A stretch of DNA of 64,000 nucleotides from Cellulomonas fengjieae (GTDB lineage Bacteria > Actinomycetota > Actinomycetes > Actinomycetales > Cellulomonadaceae): positions 930,001 through 994,000 of the forward strand of contig NZ_CP074404.1 in assembly GCF_018388465.1 (NCBI RefSeq), in the 5' to 3' direction. The notes beneath the pieces are model-generated. The model ran no database searches, was not told the DNA's origin, and was given only the letters and a program-made list of their open reading frames with translations. How positions within the stretch are numbered: the stretch's first letter is position 1; the number at the start of each line of letters is the position of its first letter. This document shows positions 34,256 to 44,171 of the stretch, piece after piece. Both the position numbers and the translations under genes were made by a program.

Positions 34256-35142
34256 TGGCGACGATGACCGCGCCCCCGCTGGACCCGACCGCGCCGCGCC
34301 CGGCGCGTGAGCGCAACCGGCCGAGCCTGTCCGCGGCGAGCTGGGTGACCTACGTCGTCGCCTTCGCGCTCGTGGGCATCTGCATCGGGCCCGTGCTCTA
34401 CATCATCCTCGGCGGCTTCCGGACGAACGCCGAGATCACCGTCGACCCGTCGGGGTTCCCGACCACGTGGCAGTTCGTCAACTACGCCGAGGTGCTGCAG
34501 AGCTCGACGTTCTGGCGCCAGGTCTCCAACTCGGTGATCTGCGGCATCTTCACGGCCGCCGGTGTGGTCGTCCTGGGTGTGGCGGCCAGCTTCGTGCTCG
34601 CCCGGTACAACTTCTCGGGCCGGGCCGCGATGTACTCGCTCTTCGCGGCTGGGCTCATGTTCCCGATGACGGTCGCGATCACGCCGCTGTACATCATGAT
34701 CCGGGGCCTCGGCCTGAGCGACAGCCTGGCGGGGATCATCCTGCCGCAGATCGCGTTCGGCCTGCCGACGACGATCATCATCCTGGTGCCGTTCCTGCGG
34801 GCCATCCCCAAGGAGCTCGAGGAAGCCGCCTCGATCGACGGCGCCAGCCGGCTCGGGTTCTTCTTCCGCATGGTGATCCCGCTGTCCGTCCCGGGCGTCG
34901 TGACCGTCGGCATCCTCGCCTTCATCGCGAGCTGGAACAGCTACATGCTCCCGCTGTTCATCCTCAACAACGAGGACATGTACACGCTGCCGCTCGGGGT
35001 CCAGGCCTTCGCGTCGCAGTACTCCGTGGACACCGCCCGCGTGCTGGCGTTCACGTCCCTGTCGATGATCCCTGCGCTCCTGTTCTTCACGTTCTTCGAG
35101 CGTCGCATCGTCGGTGGCCTCACCGGCGCGGTCAAGGGCTGA
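34255..35142 (+). CDS. bxlG: sugar ABC transporter permease 2 (MalG-type)
   Basis: The product is 295 aa from ATG 34255, which shares a base with the previous stop (TGATG); GTG 34252 is an alternative. Six hydrophobic helices and the EAA loop KELEEAASIDGASRLGFFFR then MVIPLSVPGVV identify a MalG-type CUT1 permease. It completes the importer with the SBP and the MalF-type permease. A ~90-bp gap follows before the GH3 gene, still probably one operon. Confidence 0.92.
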   Translation: MATMTAPPLDPTAPRPARERNRPSLSAASWVTYVVAFALVGICIGPVLYIILGGFRTNAEITVDPSGFPTTWQFVNYAEVLQSSTFWRQVSNSVICGIFTAAGVVVLGVAASFVLARYNFSGRAAMYSLFAAGLMFPMTVAITPLYIMIRGLGLSDSLAGIILPQIAFGLPTTIIILVPFLRAIPKELEEAASIDGASRLGFFFRMVIPLSVPGVVTVGILAFIASWNSYMLPLFILNNEDMYTLPLGVQAFASQYSVDTARVLAFTSLSMIPALLFFTFFERRIVGGLTGAVKG

Positions 35143-35235
35143 CCACAGCCGTATCCCGGTCGCGCGCGCGGCGGCACGCGAGTGTCGTCGCCCGCACGGA
35201 TGCACTCCAATGCCATGACGAAGGAGAAGTACCCC

Positions 35236-37656
35236 GTGGTCGACGCCGTACCCGCCATGCCTCGCGTGTCCGAGCGCGTGCGCGCGCTGCACGCCCAGAT
35301 GACGCTCGACGAGAAGCTGGCCCAGCTCGTGGGCTACTGGCTCGACCAGAACGGCACCGTCGCACCGATGCAGTCGGAGATGGCGGCCGGGCAGCCGGCG
35401 TCGGCGGAGCTCGGCGAGGTGACGCGCAACGGCCTGGGCCACTACACCCGGGTGTACGGCACCCGCCCCGTCGACCCGGCCGAGCGCGCCGCGTGGCTGT
35501 GGGCGGAGCAGCGCCGGCTCAAGCGGGAGACCCGGCTCGGTATCCCCGCCCTGGTGCACGAGGAGTGCCTCACGGGCCTCGCCGCGTGGCAGGCGGCCAC
35601 CTACCCGACGCCGCTGGCGTGGGGCGCCTCGTTCGACCCCGAGCTCGTGCACGACTCGGCGGTCGCCATCGGCGAGTCGATGCGCCGGCTGGGCATCCAC
35701 CAGGGCCTGGCCCCGGTGCTCGACGTCATCCGTGACCCGCGCTGGGGTCGGGTCGACGAGTGCATCGGCGAGGACCCGTACCTCGTCGGCACCATCGGCA
35801 CCGCGTACGTCCGCGGGCTGCAGGAGTCCGGCGTGCACGCCACGCTCAAGCACTTCGTGGGGTACTCCGGCTCCAAGTCGGGGCGCAACCACGCTCCGGT
35901 GAGCGCGGGTCCGCGCGAGATCGCGGACGTGTACCTCCCGCCGTTCGAGATGGCGATCCTCGAGGGGGGAGCCAGGTCGGTGATGAACGCGTACGTCGAC
36001 ATCGACGGCGTGCCCATGGCCTCGAGCGTGGAGTACTTCACGTCCATCCTGCGCGAGCGGTGGGGGTTCGACGGCGTCGTGGTCGCGGACTACTTCGCCG
36101 TGGCGTTCCTGCACGTCATGCACTCCATCGCCGCGGACCGGGGCGAGGCGGCCGCGCTGGCCCTCGAGGCCGGTATCGACATCGAGCTGCCCACCGGCGA
36201 CGCCTACCTGGCGCCCCTGGCGGAGCGTGTCCGGTCGGGCGCGCTCGACGAGGGGTTCGTGGACCGGGCCGTCCTGCGAGCGCTCGCGCAGAAGGAGGAG
36301 CTTGGCCTGCTCGACCCCGACGCGTTCGAGGACGAGCCGCCGACGGACATCGACCTCGACTCGCCCCACCAGCAGGCGCTCGCACGCCGTCTCGCCGAGG
36401 AGTCCGTCGTCCTGCTGACGAACGACGGCGTGCTGCCGCTCAACGGGTGGCCGCAGGCTCCGGCGCGCGTGGCGGTCGTCGGTCCCAACGCGGATCGCGC
36501 CGAGGCGCTCATGGGCTGCTACTCGTTCGCCAACCACGTCCTGGCCCACCACCCGGAGCTGCCGCTCGGCTTCGAGATCCCGTCGGTCCTCGAGGGGTTC
36601 GAGCAGGCGTTCGCGGGTGCGGGCCTGGACCGTCCGGAGCTGGTCTTCGCCGAGGGCTGCACCGTCGACGGCACGGACACCTCCGGGTTCGCCGAGGCCG
36701 TCGCGGCTGCCGAGGGCGCCGACGTCGCCGTCGTGGTCGTCGGTGACCAGGCGGGGCTGTTCGGTCGCGGCACCGTGGGGGAGGGCAACGACGTGGAGTC
36801 CCTGGAGCTGCCCGGCGTGCAGCGCGCTCTCGTCGAGGCGCTCGTGGCGACCGGCACGCCGGTGGTCATGGTGATGCTGACCGGCCGCCCCTACGCCGTC
36901 GGCTGGGCGCTGGACGGCGACACGCGGCCGGCCGCGGTGCTGCAGGCGTTCTTCCCCGGCGAGGGCGGCGGCCTGGCCGTCGCCGACGTCGTCACCGGTG
37001 CGGTGAACCCCTCCGGGCGGCTGCCGGTCTCGATGCCGCGGTCGACCGGCGCGCAGCCCTACTCCTACCTGCATCCCATCCTCGGCGGGCCGTCCGACGT
37101 CACGTCGACCGACTCCACGCCCGCGCGGCCGTTCGGCTTCGGGCTGTCGTACACGACGTTCGGCTACTCCGACCTCACCGTGGACCCGACCGTCTGCTCC
37201 AGCGGCACGTTCACGGCAGCCGTGACCGTCACCAACACGGGTTCCGTGGCGGGGACCGACGTCGTGCAGCTCTACGGCCACGACGTGCGCGGCTCGATCG
37301 CGCGGCCGGTGGCGGCGCTCCTGGGCTACGCGCGCGTCGAGCTGGAGCCGGGCGCCTCGAGCCGGGTGACGTTCGCGGTGCCGACGATGCGTTTTGCATT
37401 CTCCGACCGGCGCATGGTGCGGATCGTGGAACCCGGTGACGTCGAGGTCTGGATCGGCTCGCACGCGGCCGCCTCCCGGTCCGGGACGGGCATCAAGGAG
37501 TCCACGGGCGGCGTCATCTCCAACGGCCGGGCCACCGAGAACCGCGAGATCCCCGGCACGGCCACCCCGCGGGCGTCGGTCGAGATCACCGGCGACGTGC
37601 ACGAGGTCACGACGACGGACCCCCGGACGGTGGAGGTCAAGGTCGTCGCCGCGTGA
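35236..37656 (+). CDS. bxlA: GH3 beta-xylosidase/beta-glucosidase (BxlA-like)
   Basis: The product is about 806 aa. I chose GTG 35236 because a strong AAGGAG lies nine bases upstream; ATGs at 35200 and 35215 are in frame but the latter would encode the ribosome site itself. The GH3 N-domain has LGIPALVHEECLTGLAAWQA, GLAPVLDVIRDPRWGRVDEC and ATLKHFVGYSGSKSGRNHAP; the nucleophile is Asp285 in GVVVADYFAV. The C-domain (VVLLTNDGVLPL, RPFGFGLSYTTF) and a fibronectin-like FN3 end follow. No signal peptide, so it is cytoplasmic and cleaves imported oligosaccharides. The pattern is closest to Streptomyces BxlA in my judgement, hence xylosidase. Confidence 0.88.
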   Translation: MVDAVPAMPRVSERVRALHAQMTLDEKLAQLVGYWLDQNGTVAPMQSEMAAGQPASAELGEVTRNGLGHYTRVYGTRPVDPAERAAWLWAEQRRLKRETRLGIPALVHEECLTGLAAWQAATYPTPLAWGASFDPELVHDSAVAIGESMRRLGIHQGLAPVLDVIRDPRWGRVDECIGEDPYLVGTIGTAYVRGLQESGVHATLKHFVGYSGSKSGRNHAPVSAGPREIADVYLPPFEMAILEGGARSVMNAYVDIDGVPMASSVEYFTSILRERWGFDGVVVADYFAVAFLHVMHSIAADRGEAAALALEAGIDIELPTGDAYLAPLAERVRSGALDEGFVDRAVLRALAQKEELGLLDPDAFEDEPPTDIDLDSPHQQALARRLAEESVVLLTNDGVLPLNGWPQAPARVAVVGPNADRAEALMGCYSFANHVLAHHPELPLGFEIPSVLEGFEQAFAGAGLDRPELVFAEGCTVDGTDTSGFAEAVAAAEGADVAVVVVGDQAGLFGRGTVGEGNDVESLELPGVQRALVEALVATGTPVVMVMLTGRPYAVGWALDGDTRPAAVLQAFFPGEGGGLAVADVVTGAVNPSGRLPVSMPRSTGAQPYSYLHPILGGPSDVTSTDSTPARPFGFGLSYTTFGYSDLTVDPTVCSSGTFTAAVTVTNTGSVAGTDVVQLYGHDVRGSIARPVAALLGYARVELEPGASSRVTFAVPTMRFAFSDRRMVRIVEPGDVEVWIGSHAAASRSGTGIKESTGGVISNGRATENREIPGTATPRASVEITGDVHEVTTTDPRTVEVKVVAA

Positions 37657-39206
37657 GCCTCGTCGGGAACCCGCTCCTGCCGGGGTGCTACCCGGACCCG
37701 TCGATCTGCCGGGTCGGTGAGGACTTCTACCTCGTCACGTCGACCTTCGAGTACTTCCCGGGGCTGCCGGTCTTCCACAGCCGCGACCTGGCCGGCTGGC
37801 AGCAGATCGGTCACGTCGTCGACCGGTCCGACCAGCTGGACTACGAGGGCATCGCGTCCTCCGGCGGGTTGTACGCCCCGACGCTGCGGCACCACGACGG
37901 TCGCTTCTGGCTCATCTGCACGCTGGTCGACCAGCAGGACGCGACGCGCGGCGGGAACTTTCTGATGACCGCGGAGCACGCGGCCGGGCCGTGGTCGGCG
38001 CCGGTGTGGCTGGATGCCGACGGCATCGACCCGTCCCTGTTCTTCGACGACGACGGCCGCGTGTGGGTGCACGGGACGCGGCTGGCACGCGAGCCGCAGT
38101 GGCACGACCAGACCGAGGTCTGGGTCAGGGAGCTCGATCCCGTGGCCATGGCCCTCGTCGGGCCGGAGCACGTGGTCTGGAACGGTGCGCTGCGCGACGT
38201 CGTCTGGGCCGAGGCCCCGCACCTGTACAAGGTCGACGGTACGTACTACCTCCTCGCCGCCGAGGGCGGCACCGAGTTCCACCACGCCGTCTCGGTGGCC
38301 CGGGCGGACGCGGTGACCGGACCGTACGTCGGGAGCAGGGGCAACCCGGTCCTGACCCACCGCCACCTGGGCCGCGGGTCGGAGGTGGTGGGCGTCGGGC
38401 ACGCCGACCTCGTCGAGGCGTCGGACGGCAGCTGGTGGGCCGTGCTGCTGGGGATGCGTCCGTACGGCGGCTACCACTACAACCTCGGCCGCGAGACGTT
38501 CCTGGTCCCCGTCACCTGGGAGGACGGGTGGCCGGTGTTCGCGCCCGGCCGCGGCCGGGTCACCGCCCAGGTCGAGGTGCCGTTCGCGGGGACGCCGAGG
38601 CCGGGCCCGGCGCAGGCGACCACGTCGGGCATCGTGGCGCCCGACGACCTGCGCTGGACCTCGCTGCGGGCACCCGCCAGCACGTTCGCGTCGTCGACGG
38701 GCGACGGGTGGCGGTTGACGATGCTCCCGAGCAGCCTGCGCGACCCGAGCACGCCGGCGTTCCTCGGGGTGCGCCAGCAGCACGCCGACGTCGACGTGCG
38801 CGCCGTCGTCCGGGCCGCCGTGGGCCCGGGGGAGGAGGTCGGTCTCGCGGTGCGGCAGTCGGAGGCCCACCACGTGCGGCTGTACGTGACCGGATCCGGT
38901 GCCGAGCGATCGGCAGTCGCCGTGCACCGCCACGCGGGCGTCGAGTCGACGCTCGGGCAGGTCCCGCTGCCGGGTGACGGTGCGGTGGTGCTGGCCGTGC
39001 GCGCCCGCGGTCAGGAGTACGCGCTGCTCGCGGGCGTGGACGACGGCGATCCCCTGCCGGTGGCGACCTTCGACGGCCGCGTGCTGGACTCCGTGGCGAC
39101 CGGGGGGTTCCTCGGCCTGTGGGTCGGCGTGTACGCCACCAGCAACGGCCGACCGACCGGCACGACCGTCCACCTGGACAGGTTCGAGTACCAGCCGACA
39201 GGATGA
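37653..39206 (+). CDS. GH43 beta-xylosidase/alpha-L-arabinofuranosidase
   Basis: The product is 517 aa, with a GTG start overlapping the GH3 stop (GTGA). The five-bladed propeller carries the catalytic set: Asp15 in LPGCYPDPSICRVG (base), Asp126 in DGIDPSLFFDDDGRVWVHGT (pKa modulator) and Glu187 in VWAEAPHLYKVDG (acid). The C-terminal ~190 residues form the beta-sandwich typical of the subfamily 11/12-type xylosidases (LRDPSTPAFLGVRQQHADVD). No signal peptide, so it works in the cytoplasm alongside GH3 to remove xylose or arabinose from imported oligosaccharides. Confidence 0.9.
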   Translation: MSLVGNPLLPGCYPDPSICRVGEDFYLVTSTFEYFPGLPVFHSRDLAGWQQIGHVVDRSDQLDYEGIASSGGLYAPTLRHHDGRFWLICTLVDQQDATRGGNFLMTAEHAAGPWSAPVWLDADGIDPSLFFDDDGRVWVHGTRLAREPQWHDQTEVWVRELDPVAMALVGPEHVVWNGALRDVVWAEAPHLYKVDGTYYLLAAEGGTEFHHAVSVARADAVTGPYVGSRGNPVLTHRHLGRGSEVVGVGHADLVEASDGSWWAVLLGMRPYGGYHYNLGRETFLVPVTWEDGWPVFAPGRGRVTAQVEVPFAGTPRPGPAQATTSGIVAPDDLRWTSLRAPASTFASSTGDGWRLTMLPSSLRDPSTPAFLGVRQQHADVDVRAVVRAAVGPGEEVGLAVRQSEAHHVRLYVTGSGAERSAVAVHRHAGVESTLGQVPLPGDGAVVLAVRARGQEYALLAGVDDGDPLPVATFDGRVLDSVATGGFLGLWVGVYATSNGRPTGTTVHLDRFEYQPTG

Positions 39207-39267
39207 GCACCCGGGCGTTCGGGGACAGGTCCCCGGGAACTGAGATCCGGTGAATCCGCGCCATGGC

Positions 39268-39302
39268 AAACGTTATCGATAACGTTTTAGTTGCAGTACG
39301 CT
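39268..39302 (+). promoter_or_regulatory. LacI operator and leaderless promoter of the lacI gene
   Basis: The 20-bp palindrome at 39268-39287 is identical to that at 31653-31672. A TACGCT -10 (39297-39302) lies seven bases before the lacI ATG, so the operator covers the -35 region and the transcript would be leaderless. This arrangement predicts that the repressor controls itself and the transport/hydrolase operon with the same site. Confidence 0.75.
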
Positions 39303-39309
39303 CTGGCCC

Positions 39310-40308
39310 ATGGGTCCACGGGTGACGATCACCGATGTCGCACGGCGAGCGGGCGTCTCCACCGCGACGGTCTCCAAGGTGATCAACGAGCGCTACGGCG
39401 TGGCCAGCGGGACGACGACGCACGTGCAGGCGGTGATCGCGGAGCTCGGCTACGAGTCGAGCCTCGTGGCCCGCAGCCTGCGGTCCCACAAGACCAACGT
39501 GATCGGCATCCTCGTCGCCGAGTTCGAGCCGTTCTCCGCCGAGATCCTCAAGGGTGCCTCCATCGGCCTGGGCGACTCCGGCTACGCCCTCCTGGCCTAC
39601 ACCGGCGGCCAGCTGACCGGCGGGGTCGGCTGGGAACGTCGCTACCTGTCCCGGCTCAGCGGCACGCTGATCGACGGTGCGGTCCTGGTGACCCCGACGG
39701 TCCTGGAGGCCGGTGCGGGTGTCCCCGTCGTCGCGATCGACCCGCACGCGGGGCCGTCGGGGCTGCCCACCGTGGACTCCGACAGCTTCACCGGCGCCGT
39801 CCAGGCGGTCGAGCACCTGCTCGCGCTGGGACACCGCCGGATCGGCTTCATCGGCGGCCGCTCGGACCTCGAGTCCTCCCGGCTGCGCGAGGCCGGCTAC
39901 CGCAAGGCCCTCACCGACGCCGGCATCCCGGTCGACGCGGGGCTGGTCCGGGCCGGTGACTACCGCAAGGACTCGACGCACGAGCCGGCCCGCGAGCTGC
40001 TGACCCTGCCGGAACGGCCGACCGCCATCTTCGCGGCCAACGACCTGTCGGCGATCGGGACGCTCGAGATCGCCCGTGCCCTGGGCCTCGACGTGCCGGG
40101 CGAGCTCTCGATCATCGGCTTCGACGACATCCCGGAGTCCGCGCTGACCAACCCGCCGCTCAGCACGGTGCACCAGCCGATCCAGCAGATGGGTGCCGCG
40201 GCCATCGCGCTGCTCATCTCGCTCATGGACGGCGCGCCGGTCGAGCAGACCCACATCCAGCTCACGACGTCGCTCGTCGAGCGCGGGTCCACGGCCCCAC
40301 CGCGCTGA
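39310..40308 (+). CDS. bxlR: LacI-family repressor of the xylo-oligosaccharide locus
   Basis: The product is 332 aa. The N-terminal HTH reads [20 protein letters not shown] then [12 protein letters not shown], with the hinge helix [20 protein letters not shown]. The effector domain has [50 protein letters not shown] and [30 protein letters not shown]. It probably binds xylose-type oligosaccharides and releases the AAACGTTATC-GATAACGTTT operators at 31653 and 39268. The name follows the Streptomyces bxl analogy. Confidence 0.9.
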   Translation: MGPRVTITDVARRAGVSTATVSKVINERYGVASGTTTHVQAVIAELGYESSLVARSLRSHKTNVIGILVAEFEPFSAEILKGASIGLGDSGYALLAYTGGQLTGGVGWERRYLSRLSGTLIDGAVLVTPTVLEAGAGVPVVAIDPHAGPSGLPTVDSDSFTGAVQAVEHLLALGHRRIGFIGGRSDLESSRLREAGYRKALTDAGIPVDAGLVRAGDYRKDSTHEPARELLTLPERPTAIFAANDLSAIGTLEIARALGLDVPGELSIIGFDDIPESALTNPPLSTVHQPIQQMGAAAIALLISLMDGAPVEQTHIQLTTSLVERGSTAPPR

Positions 40309-40376
40309 CGCGCGCCGCTCGTCCGCAGGGTGACCCTCGCGCAGCCGCGTGCGGACGCAGTCCTACACTCGCAGGC

Positions 40377-42107
40377 ATGACCGTGACGTCCGACAACGCC
40401 CCCAGCAGCTCGGCTCCAGCCGTCGACATCAAGCCCCGCTCGCGCACCGTCACCGACGGCCTCGAGGCGACGGCCTCCCGCGGGATGCTGCGTGCCGTCG
40501 GCCTCGGCGACGACGACTTCGCGAAGCCGCAGATCGGCGTCGCGAGCTCCTGGAACGAGATCACGCCCTGCAACCTGTCGCTGCAGCGGCTGGCCCAGGC
40601 CGCCAAGGCGGGCGTGCACGCCGCCGGCGGCTACCCCCTTGAGTTCGGCACCATCTCGGTGTCCGACGGCATCTCCATGGGCCACGAGGGGATGCACTTC
40701 TCGCTCGTGAGCCGCGACATCATCGCGGACTCGGTGGAGACCGTGATGCAGGCCGAGCGCCTCGACGGCTCGGTCCTGCTGGCCGGCTGCGACAAGTCGC
40801 TGCCCGGCATGCTCATGGCCGCCGCCCGTCTGGACCTGGCCAGCGTGTTCCTGTACGCCGGGACCATCGCGCCGGGCTGGGTCAAGCTCGAGGACGGCAC
40901 GGAGAAGGACGTCACGATCATCGACGCGTTCGAGGCGGTGGGCGCCTGCGCCCGCGGGCTCATGAGCCGCGGGGACGTCGACCGCATCGAGCGCGCCATC
41001 TGCCCCGGCGAGGGCGCCTGCGGCGGCATGTACACCGCGAACACGATGGCGTCGGTGGCCGAGGCGATCGGCATGTCGATCCCCGGTTCGGCCGCGCCGC
41101 CGTCGGCCGACCGCCGCCGCGACGCCTACGCGCACAAGTCCGGCGAGGCCGTCGTGGAGATGCTGCGCCGGGGCATCACCGCTCGCCAGATCATGACCAA
41201 GGAGGCGTTCGAGAACGCGATCGCCGTCGTCATGGCGTTCGGCGGCTCGACCAACGCGGTCCTGCACCTGCTGGCCATCGCGCACGAGGCCGAGGTGGAC
41301 CTCACGCTCGCCGACTTCTCCCGCGTCGCGGCCAAGGTCCCGCACCTGGGCGACCTCAAGCCGTTCGGCCGCTACGTCATGAACGACATCGACCGCATCG
41401 GCGGCGTGCCCGTCGTGATGAAGGCTCTGCTGGACGCGGGCCTGCTGCACGGGGACTGCCTGACGGTCACCGGCAGGACGGTCGCGGAGAACCTGGCCGA
41501 CGTGAACCCGCCGGACCCGGACGGCAAGATCCTGCGCGCGCTCGACAACCCGATCCACAAGACGGGTGGCATCACGATCCTGCACGGCTCGCTGGCGCCC
41601 GAGGGTGCCGTGGTGAAGTCCGCCGGGTTCGACTCGGACGTGTTCGAGGGGACCGCGCGCGTGTTCGACCGGGAGCGCTCGGCGATGGACGCGCTGGAGG
41701 ACGGCACGATCGTCGCCGGTGACGTCGTGGTCATCCGCTACGAGGGGCCCAAGGGTGGCCCGGGCATGCGCGAGATGCTCGCCATCACCGGCGCGATCAA
41801 GGGCGCCGGCCTGGGCAAGGACGTCCTGCTGCTCACCGACGGCCGGTTCTCGGGCGGCACCACGGGTCTGTGCGTGGGGCACGTCGCCCCCGAGGCCGTC
41901 GACGCCGGACCGATCGCGTTCGTCAAGGACGGTGACCGGATCCGGCTCGACGTCGCGAACGAGACGCTCGACCTGCTGGTCTCCGACGAGGAGCTCGAGG
42001 CGCGCAAGGTCGGCTGGGCGCCGCTGCCTCCCACGTACACCCGCGGCGTGCTCGCCAAGTACGCGAAGCTCGTCCAGTCGGCGTCGAAGGGCGCCGTCCT
42101 GATCTGA
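40377..42107 (+). CDS. ilvD: dihydroxy-acid dehydratase
   Basis: The product is 576 aa. It contains IlvD/Edd signatures: [80 protein letters not shown] and [20 protein letters not shown]. Three Cys in [15 protein letters not shown] and GACGGM are the cluster ligands. It makes 2-oxo acids for valine and isoleucine in the cytoplasm. A TACACT -10 (40364-40369) lies seven bases before the ATG, suggesting leaderless transcription. It sits apart from ilvBNC, 10 kb downstream. Confidence 0.96.
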   Translation: MTVTSDNAPSSSAPAVDIKPRSRTVTDGLEATASRGMLRAVGLGDDDFAKPQIGVASSWNEITPCNLSLQRLAQAAKAGVHAAGGYPLEFGTISVSDGISMGHEGMHFSLVSRDIIADSVETVMQAERLDGSVLLAGCDKSLPGMLMAAARLDLASVFLYAGTIAPGWVKLEDGTEKDVTIIDAFEAVGACARGLMSRGDVDRIERAICPGEGACGGMYTANTMASVAEAIGMSIPGSAAPPSADRRRDAYAHKSGEAVVEMLRRGITARQIMTKEAFENAIAVVMAFGGSTNAVLHLLAIAHEAEVDLTLADFSRVAAKVPHLGDLKPFGRYVMNDIDRIGGVPVVMKALLDAGLLHGDCLTVTGRTVAENLADVNPPDPDGKILRALDNPIHKTGGITILHGSLAPEGAVVKSAGFDSDVFEGTARVFDRERSAMDALEDGTIVAGDVVVIRYEGPKGGPGMREMLAITGAIKGAGLGKDVLLLTDGRFSGGTTGLCVGHVAPEAVDAGPIAFVKDGDRIRLDVANETLDLLVSDEELEARKVGWAPLPPTYTRGVLAKYAKLVQSASKGAVLI

Positions 42108-42109
42108 GC

Positions 42110-42142
42110 GAACGGCCCGGTCCCGCGAGGGCCGGGCCGTTC
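42110..42142 (+). terminator. intrinsic-type terminator after ilvD
   Basis: GAACGGCCCGG (42110-42120) and CCGGGCCGTTC (42132-42142) form a perfect 11-bp stem with an 11-base loop, just after the ilvD stop. Only a few T residues follow, as is common in high-GC genomes. It may also end transcription of the convergent MFS gene. Confidence 0.65.
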
Positions 42143-42194
42143 GTCGTCCTACGGGCACCGGCCACCGCCGTCGTCGAGGTGGCCAGGGACCAGG

Positions 42195-43664
42195 TCAGTG
42201 GGAGCTGCCGACGCACTCACGAGGACCGGTCTCTCGTGCCTCACGCTGGTGCGCCGATGGCCCGCCCGGGCGGTCGAGTCGGTTCGGGCGCGCGACGACG
42301 ACGGCCGCGACCCCGAGCAGCCCCATGCCGAGCGGCACCCAGAGAGCCGTCCGGTAGGCCGCCATCGGCGCGCCGCCCGCCTCCGCAACGACGGTCAGCG
42401 CTGCGCTGGCCGCGGCGAGCCCGAGAGCGGCGCCGAACTGGAAGGAGGTGTACAGGATGCCGCTGGTCAGACCCTGGTCCTCGTCGGCGACGTCGTCGGT
42501 CGCGGCGATCGTCAACGGCCCGTAGGCGAAGGTGAAGGCCAGGCCGAGGGCGAGGAAGCTCGGGAACATCATCGCGTAGGTCCAGTCCGGGGCCACGGGC
42601 AGGAACAGGGCATAGGACACCACCGCGAGCGCGAGTCCTCCGATCGCCACGGGCCAGGTGCCGTACCGGGAGACGAGTCTCGGCGTCAGCGTCGGGGCGA
42701 GGAGTGCGTCGATCGCGAGCACCAGCATCGCGAGAGCCGTCTGCAGTGCCGTCCAGCCGCGGAGCTCCTGGAGATAGAGCACCACGATGAACTGGAACCC
42801 CGCGAAGCCGGCCGCCAGCGAGGCCGCGCCGAGGTAGGCCCGGAGCAGCGGGCGGGACCGGAGGAACACCTTCGGGATGAGGGGGAACGGAGCCCGCCGC
42901 TGCCGCGCGCCGAACGCGACGATGGCAGCGGCTGCACCCGTGGCCGCGACGACGACCACCGGCCCGAGCCCGTGTGCCGCCTGCTCGACCGTGAGCACCG
43001 TCAGCACGATCCCGGCGGTCAGCAGCACCGCGCCGGGCACGTCGAACGGGGTGCGGTCCAGATCGGTGCTGTCGCGCGGGAGGAGTGCCAGTCCGGCGAT
43101 GAGGATGACGACGCCGAGCGTGACCGGCGCGAAGAACACCCAGCGCCAGCCGATCGCCGTGAGCAGCCCTCCGGCTATCAGGCCAAGCGAGAACCCCGCG
43201 GCACCGATCCCGGCGTAGATGAGGACGGCGCGGTTGCGCGCGGCGCCCATGGCGAAGCCGGTGCTGATGATGGCCAGCCCCGCGGGCATCATGAACGCCG
43301 CCGTGATCCCGGTCGCGAACCGTGCGACGACCAGCATCCAGCCCTCGTCGGCGAGGCCGCCCGACATCGAGAACGCGATGAACACCGCCAGCGCGGCCAG
43401 GAAGACACGTCGGCGTCCGAATCGATCGCCGATCCGACCGCCGAGAATCATGAACCCTCCGTAGGCGATCACGTACCCGCTGAGGATCCACTGGAGCTCG
43501 GTCGTCTCGAGGACGAGGTCCGCGCGGATGGCAGGCAGCGCGATGTTGAACATCGCGATGTCGATGCCCTCCAGGAACGCGGCGCCGCACAGGGTGATGA
43601 GCAGCAGGATTCCTCGTCCGCGCAGCTGCATGCCGGCTGACGCCGACGTGGTGGTCTGGGTCAC
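42195..43664 (-). CDS. MFS drug exporter, DHA2 (EmrB/QacA) type
   Basis: The product is 489 aa with about 14 hydrophobic helices. It carries MFS motifs: FLEGIDIAMFNIALPAIRAD (helix 1, motif D1), GGRIGDRFGRRRVFLAALAV (motif A) and GFSLGLIAGGLLTAIGWRWV (motif C, typical of antiporters). It starts at GTG 43664 after a GAGGAGC site. It is divergent from an HxlR regulator and both are flanked by the same 12-bp sequence, so induction by a toxic compound is likely. Substrate unknown. Confidence 0.9.
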   Translation of the reverse strand: MTQTTTSASAGMQLRGRGILLLITLCGAAFLEGIDIAMFNIALPAIRADLVLETTELQWILSGYVIAYGGFMILGGRIGDRFGRRRVFLAALAVFIAFSMSGGLADEGWMLVVARFATGITAAFMMPAGLAIISTGFAMGAARNRAVLIYAGIGAAGFSLGLIAGGLLTAIGWRWVFFAPVTLGVVILIAGLALLPRDSTDLDRTPFDVPGAVLLTAGIVLTVLTVEQAAHGLGPVVVVAATGAAAAIVAFGARQRRAPFPLIPKVFLRSRPLLRAYLGAASLAAGFAGFQFIVVLYLQELRGWTALQTALAMLVLAIDALLAPTLTPRLVSRYGTWPVAIGGLALAVVSYALFLPVAPDWTYAMMFPSFLALGLAFTFAYGPLTIAATDDVADEDQGLTSGILYTSFQFGAALGLAAASAALTVVAEAGGAPMAAYRTALWVPLGMGLLGVAAVVVARPNRLDRPGGPSAHQREARETGPRECVGSSH

Positions 43665-43676
43665 GGCGCTCCTCAG

Positions 43677-43774
43677 GTCGGTTACTTCTTGTGCCTGATC
43701 GGATCGTCGGTCATCCTGGCCTCATGGCGGAAGTACGCACTTCGGAGTACGCCGGTTCCTGCGAAGTAACCGAC
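43677..43774. promoter_or_regulatory. divergent MFS/HxlR promoter region with paired operators
   Basis: GTCGGTTACTTC (43677-43688) and its exact reverse complement GAAGTAACCGAC (43763-43774) bracket the gap, one beside each start codon. Between them lies GAAGT-ACGC-ACTTC (43731-43744), a smaller inverted repeat with the same GAAGT core. These are good candidates for HxlR dimer sites controlling both genes. Confidence 0.6.
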
Positions 43775-44149
43775 ATGCCGAACGACCCCTTCCAGTGGGA
43801 CCGTCGCGAGGACTGCGAGGTGCGGCAGATCCTCGATCGGATCGCCGACAAGTGGTCATTGCTGGCCATGGCACTGCTCGAGAACGGCACGCTCCGGTTC
43901 ACGGAGCTCCTCCGACTCGTCGACGGGGTGAGTCAGCGGATGCTCACCGTGACGTTGCGCCAGCTGGAGCGTGACGGCCTGGTCTCCCGGACCGTGCACC
44001 CGGTCGTGCCGCCGCGGGTCGAGTACTCGCTCACGGACCTGGGTCGCAGCCTGAACGGCACCGTCCGCGAGCTCGTGACGTGGACTGAGTCGCACCAGGC
44101 CGACATCGCCGCGGCGCGCGCACGGTACGACGCATCCATCGCGCCCTGA
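43775..44149 (+). CDS. HxlR-family transcriptional regulator
   Basis: The product is 124 aa from ATG 43775 (ATG 43724 is in frame but would place the operator inside the coding region). The winged-helix HxlR pattern is complete: CEVRQILDRIADKWSLLAMA, LRFTELLRLVDGVSQRMLTV, TLRQLERDGLVSRTVHPVVP and PRVEYSLTDLGRSLNGTVRE. A Cys near the N-terminus (DCEVRQ) is the conserved redox/ligand-sensing position. It likely represses the divergent MFS exporter and itself. Confidence 0.9.
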   Translation: MPNDPFQWDRREDCEVRQILDRIADKWSLLAMALLENGTLRFTELLRLVDGVSQRMLTVTLRQLERDGLVSRTVHPVVPPRVEYSLTDLGRSLNGTVRELVTWTESHQADIAAARARYDASIAP

Positions 44150-44171
44150 GCCCCGGCGCGGCTGCCGATGG

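Noticed and set aside
34195..37602. 1135-aa open frame on the minus strand across the permease and GH3 genes
   Set aside because: Shadow of the conserved ABC permease and GH3 frames; composition is His/Arg/Asp-rich and unlike any protein.
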